Positions 1 to 8,439 are shown, counted from the first letter of the stretch. The stretch is DNA of 64,000 nucleotides from VRUE01 sp963715625 (GCA_963715625.1 OY970260.1:248001-312000), one strand, 5' to 3'. Numbers and translations are program-made. The notes: generated by a model from the letters alone, not told the origin.

Positions 1-561
1 GGCGACCGTGTGGTCTTCGTCCATGACTAGGTCGCATGGTTCGGTCGAGCAGTCACCAGACCATCCGACGAATTCGGAGCCGAGGTCGGGTTTCGGTTCC
101 AGTCTCAGTTCCTTTTCATCCGGATACGTTGATTGACATTCTTCAGGCCCTTCTTCTGCTGCGCAGAGCACCGTGCCTTCGCCGCTCCCGGGCATTTCTA
201 TTTTGAGTTCAAATTCTTCAATCGGGATTGCTTCGAAGGTCGCCGTGATGGTGTAGTCGTTGTCCATGAACAAAGTGCATTCCAGGGCGCAGCCGGCGCC
301 CGAAAATCCAACGAATTTCCATTCGATTTCGGGTTCTGCGACCAGAGATATTTCGGTTTCTTCGGGATATTCGTCTTCGCAGGGTTCGGCGGGCAGGAAG
401 TTGACTTCGCATTCGACCGTGCCTTCGCCGACCACGTTGATCGTGAGGCTGAAGTCTTCCGCCGACGCCTGCGCAGCCGGGATCAGCAGCAGGCCGGCGG
501 CGAGGAACGCAAGCAGGACGAGGCGCAGCCCCCCCGACGACGCTCGTGCTCTCCCTCCCAT
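1..561 (-). CDS. Secreted protein with InlB-type repeats, C-terminus beyond window
   Basis: An ATG at 561 opens a frame that stays open to the window edge (187 codons seen). Residues about 10-32 form a signal peptide (Leu/Ala-rich core ending near AQASA). Two repeats of about 75-80 residues follow, each with a Gly-x-Gly-Thr-Val strand, paired cysteines and a W/F-x-G-F/W-S-G motif followed by a DxDxT/DEDHTV turn. This matches the pattern of the Divergent InlB B-repeat family of bacterial surface proteins. The repeats are acidic and most Glu codons are GAA, unlike the GAG-rich housekeeping genes nearby. It is probably exported; its binding partner is unknown. The 3' end and any anchor lie outside the window. 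Confidence 0.72.
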   Translation of the reverse strand, partial: MGGRARASSGGLRLVLLAFLAAGLLLIPAAQASAEDFSLTINVVGEGTVECEVNFLPAEPCEDEYPEETEISLVAEPEIEWKFVGFSGAGCALECTLFMDNDYTITATFEAIPIEEFELKIEMPGSGEGTVLCAAEEGPEECQSTYPDEKELRLEPKPDLGSEFVGWSGDCSTEPCDLVMDEDHTVA

Positions 562-632
562 GCCGAACACAACCCGAGTTTATTACAGAAGTAGCGCCTG
601 AGAACGCGGCAATCCGCCTTGCGACGCGCCTT

Positions 633-1040
633 TCAGGCGCTGACGTTGACGATCTCGACCAGCGCCTCGAGGCCGCGCAGATCCTTGGCATTGCGGGTCC
701 ACAGTGGCAGGTCGTGAGCCAAGGCCGTGGCGGCGATCATCAGGTCGACCGCGCGGGCGCCGCGGGGCTTTCGGCCGACACTCATCGCAGCTGCATAGAC
801 GGGCCCATACGCACGCGCACAGGAGGGATCGAAGGGAAGCGTTTCGACGTTCGCCTCCACTGCCTGGATCTGGAGCTGGCGCAGGGCGCGCATTGAGTCG
901 TCCCCTGTCGCGTGCGGGCCCGTCGCCAGCTCGGCAAGCGTCAGTGCCGATATTGCGAGCTCCGTCGAAAACGATGCCGGGTCGAGGTCGCCAAGGCCCA
1001 CCGCCACGGACGTGTCAATCAGCGCTCGATCGCCCGGCAA
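633..1040 (-). CDS. vapC: PIN-domain ribonuclease toxin, VapC family
   Basis: A 135-residue PIN-domain protein. The first conserved Asp is in ALIDTSV near the N-terminus, the Glu is in LTLAELATG, and the distal acidic residues are in ARAVDLMIAATA and WTRNAKDL. These are the metal ligands expected of a VapC-type RNase. A TTG at 1040, one base after the antitoxin stop codon, gives the usual family length; longer frames would run back through the antitoxin gene. It is the second gene of an antitoxin-first pair, so it should be co-transcribed with and neutralised by the upstream Phd/YefM-type protein. The RNA target cannot be read from sequence. Confidence 0.85.
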   Translation of the reverse strand: MPGDRALIDTSVAVGLGDLDPASFSTELAISALTLAELATGPHATGDDSMRALRQLQIQAVEANVETLPFDPSCARAYGPVYAAAMSVGRKPRGARAVDLMIAATALAHDLPLWTRNAKDLRGLEALVEIVNVSA

Positions 1041-1041
1041 C

Positions 1042-1305
1042 TCAGTAGCGAGGCGTAGGGTCTTGATCGACGTAACGGTCGATGTCCGCGCGAAGCTCCT
1101 CGTAGTCGATGCTTGGAACGTTCTTGAAGGCAGCGATGAGCTTGTCGGCCCGCACGAACTGACGCCGCTTGTATGGGCGGAGCTCACCGACCGGCTCCCC
1201 GTTCCGGGTGACGACGAAGTCCTCGCCGCCGTCGAGGGCTCGCATGATCTCGCCGCTGTTGTTGCGCAGCTCCCGCTGGGTCAGTTTCCTCGTCACCGCG
1301 GTCAC
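1042..1305 (-). CDS. vapB: Phd/YefM-type antitoxin
   Basis: An 87-residue protein. The N-terminal half (TQRELRNNSGEIMRAL, then a segment with FVVTRNGEPVGEL) is the standard Phd/YefM fold that binds DNA as a dimer. The C-terminal acidic, Tyr-rich tail would wrap the toxin. Its stop is one base from the toxin start, so the two should be translationally coupled. Its first 122 bases overlap, in another frame on the same strand, the 3' end of the upstream pilus-locus gene. Members of this family usually repress their own promoter, which would here lie inside that upstream gene. Confidence 0.85.
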   Translation of the reverse strand: MTAVTRKLTQRELRNNSGEIMRALDGGEDFVVTRNGEPVGELRPYKRRQFVRADKLIAAFKNVPSIDYEELRADIDRYVDQDPTPRY

Positions 1306-1912
1306 TGTAGCACGCGTGCGCCGCTGAGATTTCGCTTTCCAAAAGGGATTCGGTCAGAGACACGGGCAACCCGCCGGGAGCATCCGCCGGCAGGACTCCG
1401 AACAGCGCCCGGCGCGCGGGAACCCAGCCAAGCGGCCGCTTCAGCACCTTGACCCGCAGGCCGCGCCCCAGCAGGTCGCGGACGGCGAGGGCGGTCAGGG
1501 CGCGGTCGGAGGCCAGGTCGGCGCGGAGGATCGCGCCCGTGGGCCGGATGCCCCCCTCGGCCAGCAGCGGCTGCAGCCATGCGGGCGGCAGGTGGACGGC
1601 GGCGACCGAGTCGCGGACCAGGGGCAGCGCCGCCCGCACCGACTCGAGCGCCCCCTCCTCCTCGGGGACCGCGAGGTGGCAGGTCTGCCCCCGGGAGGCG
1701 GCCCGCAGTCGCGGCAGGTGGGCCGCGAGCCGCTCCTCCAGCTCGCGCGCGCCGGCCGATGCGACCAGCGTCGGGCGGGGCGGCCTCCCGCCGGCGTCGA
1801 TCAGGAGGCCCGGCCTGTCCGGGCCCGATCCGGCGCAAGCGAGCGCGGCCGCTGCCGCCCTCGAGCCGCTCGCGTCGCCGACGGCCGTGACCAGGACCAC
1901 GCGCCCGCTCAT
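1184..1912 (-). CDS. Hypothetical protein of TadE locus, degenerate CpaE/MinD-like
   Basis: A 242-residue frame beginning with the ATGA overlap of the TadE-like gene. The start (RVVLVTAVGDASGSRAAAAALA, then GLLIDAGG) has the strand-loop-helix-strand layout of a MinD/CpaE P-loop ATPase, but the loop lacks the Lys-Thr of a Walker A motif, so nucleotide binding is doubtful. A conserved-looking core (LRADLASDRAL, RGLRVKVLKRPLGWVPARRALFGVLP) follows. The last 40 or so residues are basic, low in complexity and overlap the antitoxin gene, so the true C-terminus may be shorter or may have been altered when the toxin-antitoxin pair arrived. Position suggests a role in Tad/Flp-type pilus assembly. No function is established. 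Confidence 0.55.
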   Translation of the reverse strand: MSGRVVLVTAVGDASGSRAAAAALACAGSGPDRPGLLIDAGGRPPRPTLVASAGARELEERLAAHLPRLRAASRGQTCHLAVPEEEGALESVRAALPLVRDSVAAVHLPPAWLQPLLAEGGIRPTGAILRADLASDRALTALAVRDLLGRGLRVKVLKRPLGWVPARRALFGVLPADAPGGLPVSLTESLLESEISAAHACYSDRGDEETDPAGAAQQQRRDHASPRRRRGLRRHPERGAGR

Positions 1913-2250
1913 CGCCCGGCCGGCCTCGCGAAGGCAGAGCTCGTGACGGCCAGCGCATCCGCCAGGCCGGGCAGCGGCGACGGCGCGTGCAGCCGGACCG
2001 TCACCTCTCCCCCGCGCACCGCCACCTCGACGTCCTCCCCGGCCCAGCCGGGGAGCGCCTCCTCGGCGGCGGCCTTGGCCGGCCGGCCCGCCGCCAGCGC
2101 CAGCGCGCCGGCCTCGGCAGAGCCGTCGGCGAGGGTCGTGGCGTAGCCGGCCAAGAGCAGCTGCAGGGCGACAGCCCCCGCCAACAGCAGCAGGGGGATC
2201 GCGGCGAGCGCTTCGACCGTCGCCTGCCCGCCCTCCCTACCCATCGCCAA
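1909..2250 (-). CDS. TadE-like membrane protein
   Basis: A 113-residue protein with the TadE hallmark: a short basic N-terminus, then GGQATVEALAAIPLLLLAGAV, where Glu sits at the start of the single membrane helix as in pseudopilin processing sites. The rest is a small Ala-rich extracytoplasmic domain ending in a beta-rich segment. It overlaps the previous gene by 14 bases and the next by 4 (ATGA), which indicates one operon. TadE/TadF proteins are minor pseudopilins of Tad pili; no tadA/B/C genes are visible here, so the secretion partner must be elsewhere. Confidence 0.65.
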   Translation of the reverse strand: MAMGREGGQATVEALAAIPLLLLAGAVALQLLLAGYATTLADGSAEAGALALAAGRPAKAAAEEALPGWAGEDVEVAVRGGEVTVRLHAPSPLPGLADALAVTSSAFARPAGR

Positions 2251-2587
2251 GCCCGCTCTCCGCCCCGACCGTCAGCCGCGGCAACCCGGGCAGCAGCCGC
2301 GGCACCGGCACACGCACCGAGACCGTCCCCGAGTCCTCGACGCGAGCGCCGGACCGCATGGACGGCGGCAGGGCGTCCCGGGCCGCCGCCCTCGCATCGC
2401 CACCCACCGCCGCCGCACGCGCCCCCGCCCGCGCCGCCACGCCCGCCGACCACAGCGCCTGGCCGGCGAGGCCGAGCTGAGCCGCCACGAGGACCGCCAG
2501 CAGCAGGAAGGGGACCACCGCGATCAGCTCGACCGAGGCGGCCCCCTCCTCCCTGTGGCCTGCGCTGCTGGCGGTCCGTGACGGCAC
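2237..2587 (-). CDS. TadE-like membrane protein
   Basis: A 116-residue protein with EEGAASVELIAVVPFLLLAVL, the Glu-preceded membrane helix characteristic of TadE-like minor pseudopilins. After the helix comes an Ala-rich segment and a short beta-rich tail (TVSVRVPVPRLLPGLP) resembling the end of the downstream paralogue. It is the first of three overlapping minus-strand genes. The 80 bases upstream hold only short GC-rich palindromes and no clear promoter. Confidence 0.62.
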   Translation of the reverse strand: MPSRTASSAGHREEGAASVELIAVVPFLLLAVLVAAQLGLAGQALWSAGVAARAGARAAAVGGDARAAARDALPPSMRSGARVEDSGTVSVRVPVPRLLPGLPRLTVGAESGLGDG

Positions 2588-2667
2588 GCAGTGACCGTCG
2601 CAATCCCAGCCGCGCGTGTGGCGCGCTCAACCGCGCGGATCGGTGACTTCTCTCGCGCTCAGCGCGC

Positions 2668-3018
2668 TCAGTAGCTGTTCGCGTCGATCCAGACCCGCCA
2701 GATCGCCGCAACCGAGGCACCGAGCAGGACGATCCAGGCGAGCGTGCCGCCACCGCTGGAGAAGAGCTCGTCGCTGCCGGCGATCAGCAGGGCGATCATC
2801 CCCAGCGCCCCGTAGAGAAGCGCCCGGCGCCCGTCGCTCAAGGCCGCCAGCGTCAGCTGGTTCTGCCGGCTGAGCACGAACACCGTCCAGGCGATCCCGG
2901 CCAGGAAGCCCATCGCGATCGCGGTCAGGATCGCTTCGGCGGCGTTGCCGCCGGCGGGGACGAAGGCGACCGCCAGCGCCAGCAGCATGACGATCGCGAT
3001 GTTGCGCACGGTGCGCAT
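2668..3018 (-). CDS. Small integral membrane protein of unknown function
   Basis: A 116-residue protein with about four hydrophobic segments: 5-25, 30-50, 67-84 and 90-110. A short charged loop (SRQNQLTLAALSDGRRA) lies in the middle. No catalytic motif or recognised family is evident. It starts 10 bases after the stop of the large NTPase gene on the same strand, so it could be its co-transcribed partner. Such small multi-pass proteins beside STAND NTPases are sometimes membrane effectors, but nothing in this sequence demonstrates that. Confidence 0.6.
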   Translation of the reverse strand: MRTVRNIAIVMLLALAVAFVPAGGNAAEAILTAIAMGFLAGIAWTVFVLSRQNQLTLAALSDGRRALLYGALGMIALLIAGSDELFSSGGGTLAWIVLLGASVAAIWRVWIDANSY

Positions 3019-3028
3019 CGAGACGATT

Positions 3029-6000
3029 CTACGTGCGCGCGCGCCGCTCCATCTCCCGCCAGAACTCCCTCAGCTTCCTCTTGCGGATCCGTTTCTGCCA
3101 GGGAGGGACGCCCCGCCGGGCGAGTGTCTGCTGTCCCCGGCAGAAGGCGCGCGTGATCGTGCGCTGCCCGTCGGGCTCGTCGACTGGCGCTTCGTGCAGC
3201 GGGCAGAAGCCGTACGCGCACTCCTCAGGGCAGCCCGCGCCGAGGATCTCCAACCGGTCCCTGCTCTCACGCAGGCAGTACGGAAGGCGGCTCATGCGGG
3301 CGAAGCGGCCCTGGCGATCCTCCGACGCCGTCTCCCTGAGATTGAGCAGCAGCGTCACATCGCCCACCAGCTGGGCGGCGGTTGGGCTGAGGCCGGGCTG
3401 GCGGCGGCCCACCGCGTCTCCCTCGTCGGCCCAGACGAAGGCTTCCCAGCCACCGCCCCCGGCCTGATGCCTGACCACGGCGCGGCGGGCCTGGCGCGCC
3501 GCGACCGAGGCCAGCGGGTGGGGCTCGCCACCGCCGCGGGCGCGCTCGCTGGCGCCGAAGGCGACCTGGGCGTCGGAGCCGGCGACGGTGTAGAGGGCGA
3601 GCGCCTGGTGCAGAACCATCCGCGCGTACCAGTGCCGGGCGTTGTCGAGGCAGACGTCGCTGACCAGCTGCCGGTTGCTCTCCACCAGCCCCGGCCCGCT
3701 GCGTTCCTCGGGATCGTTGGCGTGTCTCATCGCGTCGTTCTTGAACCCCTGGGCCACTGCCGCCTCGAGCTCGGGAAACCGTTCCTGGAAAGCCAGCGTG
3801 ACGAGCCGATCCAGCGCGCGGCGCGCGCCGCGCAATCGGCTGTCGTATTCCTCCCGCGTCGGGCCGGATGCGCTGCCGGTCGGGCCGCCCTGGCCGTCGC
3901 CTCCCTGAGCGTCGTGGTGAGCGATCTTGCCGGTTGGATGCTCGCGGAGGCCACTGACGATCGCCGGCAGCACCCAGCCCAGCGCCTTCAGAGCGTCGAT
4001 CTCGTGTTTTTCGTTTTCGAGTCCGTACCGTTCGAGCACGTCCCAGGCGACCCGGCCCTGCGGCTCGTCCATCCAAGCACCATCGCCCACCACGTCGAGC
4101 GGTAAGTCGCGCGCGCTCTTCAGGGCCGCCCTGACGATCATCGCCTCCACCCCCTCCGCGAGCGCATCGTAGGCGTGGAACGCGTCGTCGGCGATCGCTT
4201 CGCTCGCCGCCCGGCGCACTTCGTGGTCGGGATCGCGGGCGAACTCCCAGATGCGGGTCCACTGCTCTCTGTGCAGCTCTTCTTTCCCCTTCCGCGCCTT
4301 GTTGCGCTGGGCTCCGACTCCGCCGTCCGCGATCCCGGCGATCGCCGGGATCGCGTTGAGCTTGGTCCACCTCGTCGCCCCGGAGGCGTCCCTGACCCCC
4401 CTCAAGATCTCCCCTGAATAGTCCACGATGCATCCGGTAGCCGCGGTGATTTCGGCGGCGGTGGTCAACTTGGCAAGGGTGTAGTCCGGATCGAACCGCC
4501 CCTTCTCGGGGTCGAAGGCTTGTTCGGGATCGAGGCGTTCGCGCACACGAGCTAACGCCTCGTCGCGCCGAGACTCCGACTCCCCCTTCTCGACCAGGGA
4601 CCGGAGGATTCTGCGGGTTGCGCCCTTCGCTCGCTCTTCGCCGTCGGATCCCCCCAACCGGCGCCCCAGTTCTAACGATCGAAGCGCTGCGAAGACGAGG
4701 GTCATGTTCGCGGTCATCCGCTCGGGATGGCGCGGGTCGAGCAGGTCGGCGACCCATTTGTCCTTCTCCTCGTTGGTGGCGGCGCAACCGCCCGACTCGT
4801 TGAACGCGGCCTCGAGGAAGCGGCCCGCCAGGAAGGCTTGGAGGATCCGGTGGCTGAAGTGGAGCCCGCCACCGGGATCGCGATCCAGCATGCGCAGCCG
4901 CTCGGCGGTGCTGACGACCTCGTGGGCGGAGACCCGCACCCGGGTGCCGGCGCGCAGACCGGCGCGATCATCGGCGTCGAGGAAGTCCTCGATCTTCTCG
5001 CGGACGGGACTCCCCTCACCATCGCCGGCGCTCGACCTCGCCTTCATCGCGACCGCCCTCATCTGCGCCAGCGCGGCTTCGGAGAGCGAATCGAGACAGC
5101 TTCTCCGCTCCCTCGCATCGATCCCGAGCCACCGGTGCACCGTCCCCTCGGCGACCCCTTCGTGAAAGCGCTCGAGCAGGCGATAGCGGACCCAGAGCGG
5201 ATTCCATTCGCACGCGCCATCTGCCCGACTCCTCACCTTGCCCGCTTCCCCCTCGTCGACCAGGGCTTTGGCCGGCGCCAGCTCCTCGCAGCGCCCGGCG
5301 GCCACCAGGCGAGCCAGCAACTCGAGGTAGAAGGGCACCTCCGCAAGCCTTCCTTCCCTGATCCAGAGGTCGACGCTGCCCCTCACCTGCGGCCTGTCGA
5401 TGGACTTGTGCGAGACCCCGGGCTGTTCGCGCGCGACGCGGAGGACGTGGCGCACGGCAGCGCCTTCGTCGAGGCTGTCGAGGCTTATCGCCGAGACCGC
5501 CAGGCCAGCCGGAATCCCGGCCGGCCTCGTGGTCACCACTGCGGGTATTTCCTCGCCGTCGAGCTCTTCGAGGGCCCTGCGCAGGAGGAAGCCCCGGTCC
5601 CCGTCCGCAGCGATGCGATCCAGGTCGTCGACCAGGACGACCAGCCGCCGGTGCGTCCGCAGCCACTGCCATAGCTCGTTGAGCCGGTCTTCGGAGTGAA
5701 TGTGGCTGCGGGAGTGCTGTATGAAGCGGGCCTTCGCTTCGCCGACGATGGTCTCCGGCATCATCTCGCCCCAGAGGGAAACCACCACCGGGACCATCCC
5801 GATCCTCGCCAGCAGCTCGGCGACGCCGACCAGCGCCGTCGTCTTGCCCGCTCCCGGCTCGCCGACGACGAGCTGGGTGTCGCGCCGCGAGCGGTCGAGG
5901 ATGCCCGGCAGCAGTTCGTCGTAGAGCTCGCGACGGGGAACGATGTGGGACGTTTCGTCGCGCGCCATCAGCTCCTCTTCGCGCTTGCGGGCGGTCGTCG

Positions 6001-6532
6001 GCAGCACGCGCCAGGGGTTGCGGAGGATTCGCCGACGAATCCTCCATGCATGCCACGGGAGGCGAATCAGGTCCCCCCAGATGGCGACGATCGCGCCCGT
6101 CAGCGTGGCGCCGAAGAAGGCGGCACGCACGCCCTCCGAGAGCCCGGAGCCGATGAAGGAAGGTCGCGCGAAGGCCACCACGGCGACCAGGGCCACGGCC
6201 AATACGGCGCCTATGGTCGGCGCGCCGACCGTGGGGCGCCGCGCCAGCTTCGCCCGCGCCACCAGCCAGCCCAGGCCCCGGTGGGGTGCGTCCCAAGCCC
6301 TGCGCCACCCTTCCAACTTGGCGCTTAACCGCTCGCGCTCGCGCGCGAACCGGTTCCTGAGCTTCCGTCGCCACGATCGCGAGCCGACACGCGCCTCCGC
6401 GACCCGAGCCGGGTGGTGCTTGCGGAGCTCTGTCAGGTGCCGCTCGGCCGCCTGCAGGTGAGCGGTGCCCTCATCTCCCTCAAATAGAGAAAAAAACCAA
6501 CTAATCGACATTCTATATAGCACCCTATGCAC
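3029..6532 (-). CDS. Large membrane-anchored NACHT/STAND-like NTPase
   Basis: A 1167-residue protein. Residues 1-95 are basic and helical. Two membrane helices follow at about 101-122 and 133-153. A P-loop domain starts near 195 with Walker A GEPGAGKTT at about 224-232, Walker B LVVLVDDLDR at about 297-306 and a sensor-like VVTTRP. The middle and C-terminal regions are helical with degenerate HEAT-like stretches (RDPDHEVRRAASEAIADD). The last 110 residues carry a cysteine cluster (YCL, GCPEEC, YGFCPLH, AFCRG), possibly a zinc site, then a basic tail. This is the NACHT/STAND layout: nucleotide switch plus sensor. ATGs at 6532 and 6511 are both possible; the upstream DNA is AT-rich (TATATAG). 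The role is unknown; signalling or phage defence are both possible. Confidence 0.7.
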   Translation of the reverse strand: MHRVLYRMSISWFFSLFEGDEGTAHLQAAERHLTELRKHHPARVAEARVGSRSWRRKLRNRFARERERLSAKLEGWRRAWDAPHRGLGWLVARAKLARRPTVGAPTIGAVLAVALVAVVAFARPSFIGSGLSEGVRAAFFGATLTGAIVAIWGDLIRLPWHAWRIRRRILRNPWRVLPTTARKREEELMARDETSHIVPRRELYDELLPGILDRSRRDTQLVVGEPGAGKTTALVGVAELLARIGMVPVVVSLWGEMMPETIVGEAKARFIQHSRSHIHSEDRLNELWQWLRTHRRLVVLVDDLDRIAADGDRGFLLRRALEELDGEEIPAVVTTRPAGIPAGLAVSAISLDSLDEGAAVRHVLRVAREQPGVSHKSIDRPQVRGSVDLWIREGRLAEVPFYLELLARLVAAGRCEELAPAKALVDEGEAGKVRSRADGACEWNPLWVRYRLLERFHEGVAEGTVHRWLGIDARERRSCLDSLSEAALAQMRAVAMKARSSAGDGEGSPVREKIEDFLDADDRAGLRAGTRVRVSAHEVVSTAERLRMLDRDPGGGLHFSHRILQAFLAGRFLEAAFNESGGCAATNEEKDKWVADLLDPRHPERMTANMTLVFAALRSLELGRRLGGSDGEERAKGATRRILRSLVEKGESESRRDEALARVRERLDPEQAFDPEKGRFDPDYTLAKLTTAAEITAATGCIVDYSGEILRGVRDASGATRWTKLNAIPAIAGIADGGVGAQRNKARKGKEELHREQWTRIWEFARDPDHEVRRAASEAIADDAFHAYDALAEGVEAMIVRAALKSARDLPLDVVGDGAWMDEPQGRVAWDVLERYGLENEKHEIDALKALGWVLPAIVSGLREHPTGKIAHHDAQGGDGQGGPTGSASGPTREEYDSRLRGARRALDRLVTLAFQERFPELEAAVAQGFKNDAMRHANDPEERSGPGLVESNRQLVSDVCLDNARHWYARMVLHQALALYTVAGSDAQVAFGASERARGGGEPHPLASVAARQARRAVVRHQAGGGGWEAFVWADEGDAVGRRQPGLSPTAAQLVGDVTLLLNLRETASEDRQGRFARMSRLPYCLRESRDRLEILGAGCPEECAYGFCPLHEAPVDEPDGQRTITRAFCRGQQTLARRGVPPWQKRIRKRKLREFWREMERRART

Positions 6533-6606
6533 AACCGCGCCGACATTGCAACTCGGGTGGAGAGCGTTGGTGTTGGCCCCGGTACCGGATACCGGTGTTT
6601 CACGCG

Positions 6607-7602
6607 TTAGGTGAAAAGCGTCGCGATCCCGTAGGCCGCCGCCCCAACCGCGGCCGAAGCGGGCACGGTCAGCAGCCAGGCGGTGACGATGTTGCCGGCG
6701 ACCCCCCAGCGCACAGCGGAGAGCCGCTTCGCCGCACCGGCGCCCATCACCCCACCGCTGATCGCGTGGGTGGAGGAGATCGGGTAGCCAAGAAAGGTCG
6801 CGCCGAGAATCGCCGCCGCCCCCGCACCCTGGGCGGAGAAGCCCTGCGCCGCGTCCATCTTGATGATCCGGGACCCGGTGCCCCGCAATACCCGCCAGCC
6901 GCCGCTGTAGGTGCCGACGGCAAGCGCCGCGGCCGCGGAGAGCATCACCCAGAGGGGGGGATCGGCACCCTCGCCGAGGGTGCCGTTGGCGATCAGCGCC
7001 AGCGTGACCACGCCCATGGTCTTCTGCGCATCGTTGGCGCCGTGCCCCAGGGCCAGCAGGCCACCGGTGAAGGCCTGCCCGCGCCGGAAGGCCCGCGATA
7101 CCTGGCCCGGCCGCTGCCGTCCCACGAGGCGGTAGACGACGACGATCAGGACGAGGGCGAGGAGGAACGCCGCGAGCGGAGCGAGCAGGGCCGGGATCAG
7201 GACCTTGTCGAGAACGCCGCGACCGAGCACCGCGTCGGTCCCGGCCGCTGCCACGGTCGCACCGAGGAGCCCGCCGATCAGCGCATGGGAGGAGCTCGAG
7301 GGGACGCCGAGGCGCCAGGTTCCGAGGTTCCAGGCGATCGCTCCGAGCAACCCGGCGAGCACGACCGTCGGCGTGATCGCGGCCGCGTCGACCACGTCTC
7401 CGGCGACCGTCGCCGCCACCGCGACCGAGACGAACGCCCCGGCGAAGTTGAGCAGCGCCGCCACCGCGATCGCCACCTGCGGGGTCGCCGCGTTGGTGGA
7501 CACGGCGGTCGAGATCACGTCGAAGGTGTCGTGGAACCCGTTGGAGAAAGCGAACGCGAGGGCCGCGACCACGACCAGGACCATCGCCAAGTCGGAACTC
7601 AT
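6607..7602 (-). CDS. pit: Low-affinity inorganic phosphate transporter, Pit family
   Basis: A 331-residue integral membrane protein with the duplicated PiT signature. The first repeat has FAFSNGFHDTFD and VPSSSSHALIGG; the second has ALGHGANDAQKTMGVV and YPISSTHAISGG. About ten hydrophobic segments are visible. Pit proteins import metal-phosphate complexes using the proton gradient. The gene lies downstream of a PhoU-like DUF47 gene in the same direction, the usual pairing in bacteria where the DUF47 protein modulates Pit. A 166-bp palindromic element separates the two, so they may not share one uninterrupted transcript. Confidence 0.95.
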   Translation of the reverse strand: MSSDLAMVLVVVAALAFAFSNGFHDTFDVISTAVSTNAATPQVAIAVAALLNFAGAFVSVAVAATVAGDVVDAAAITPTVVLAGLLGAIAWNLGTWRLGVPSSSSHALIGGLLGATVAAAGTDAVLGRGVLDKVLIPALLAPLAAFLLALVLIVVVYRLVGRQRPGQVSRAFRRGQAFTGGLLALGHGANDAQKTMGVVTLALIANGTLGEGADPPLWVMLSAAAALAVGTYSGGWRVLRGTGSRIIKMDAAQGFSAQGAGAAAILGATFLGYPISSTHAISGGVMGAGAAKRLSAVRWGVAGNIVTAWLLTVPASAAVGAAAYGIATLFT

Positions 7603-7614
7603 ACCCTCGAGGGG

Positions 7615-7780
7615 CCAGGGCCTGTCCGGAAAACCGCGTGTGCGGCTGGCGAGCGCCGGACCAAGCGGGACAAGGACGCAGGGAGGCCGAATAGCAGCGC
7701 TATTTGGCCGACTGAGGACGCCGTACCGCGCAGTGTCCGCCGCCGCCAGACGTGCGTGGGGTTTTCCGGACAGGCCCTGG
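7615..7780. repeat. 166-bp inverted-repeat element between pit and its DUF47 partner
   Basis: Perfect 20-bp inverted arms (CCAGGGCCTGTCCGGAAAAC at 7615-7634 and its complement at 7761-7780) bracket about 125 bp. At the centre, 7683-7707, is a second hairpin (GGCC-gAATAGC / GCTATTt-GGCC). It has no coding potential beyond chance frames. The right arm touches the stop of the DUF47 gene. It could act as a processing or attenuation hairpin in the mRNA, or be a small non-autonomous mobile element. Confidence 0.75.
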
Positions 7781-8401
7781 TCACGAGTTCTTAATCACTA
7801 TGCCCTCGAGCGTTTGCGCGGCGGTCTCCGTCGCGTCTATCGCGTTCTCGAGCACCGCGAACATGTCCTTCCAGCGGATCACGACCATCGGATCGATCCC
7901 GTTGGAGAACAGCGAGGCGACGGCGTCGCGTGAGATCCTGTCGCCCTCGTTCTCGAGCCGGTGGATTTCGATCCAGTAGCGGTCGAGGTCCTTGAAGCCG
8001 CGCAGGTGCTTCAACCCCTCCGCCAGCTGCTCGCAGGCCCCGACCAGGACCTTGGTCAGTGCCTGCGCCTGCGCCATCGGCGCCTCGATCTTGTACAGCC
8101 CGAGGAAGTCCGCAGCCTCCTCGGTGTAGTCGACGATGTCGTCGACCTGCGTCGCCAGGCCGTAGATGTCCTCGCGGTCGATCGGCGTGACGAAGGTCGA
8201 GTTGAGGCGCTGGATGATGTCGTGGGTGATCCGGTCCCCCTCCTGCTCGGCCTTGAGGATCGCCCGGCCGAGGCCGCTGTCGTCGGGCCAGACGCCCATC
8301 ATCTCGTCGAGCAGCTTCGCCGCCCGCAGGTTGTTCTGCCCAGCCTCGATGAACAGCTCGAAGAAGCCGTTGCCCTGCGGGATCAGGGAGAGGCGTGCCA
8401 C
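7781..8401 (-). CDS. PhoU-like DUF47 protein, Pit accessory regulator
   Basis: A 206-residue all-helical protein of the DUF47/PhoU-like family. It has the two typical helix-bundle motifs with acidic metal-binding residues: KAEQEGDRITHDIIQRLN near residue 50 and HRLENEGDRISRDAV near residue 150, plus DREDIYGLATQVDDIVDY. Family members sit next to Pit transporters and adjust their activity. It lies just downstream of ppk on the same strand. The start ATG at 8401 gives full family length. Confidence 0.9.
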   Translation of the reverse strand: MARLSLIPQGNGFFELFIEAGQNNLRAAKLLDEMMGVWPDDSGLGRAILKAEQEGDRITHDIIQRLNSTFVTPIDREDIYGLATQVDDIVDYTEEAADFLGLYKIEAPMAQAQALTKVLVGACEQLAEGLKHLRGFKDLDRYWIEIHRLENEGDRISRDAVASLFSNGIDPMVVIRWKDMFAVLENAIDATETAAQTLEGIVIKNS

Positions 8402-8439
8402 CTGGCAATCCTATTCATACGGGCGGGCATTCCCGGATC

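Noticed and set aside
1302..1958. Alternative frame for the TadE-locus gene
   Set aside because: Its translation is Arg/Pro/Gly-rich without structure; the 1184-1912 frame has strand-loop-helix patterning and the ATGA overlap.
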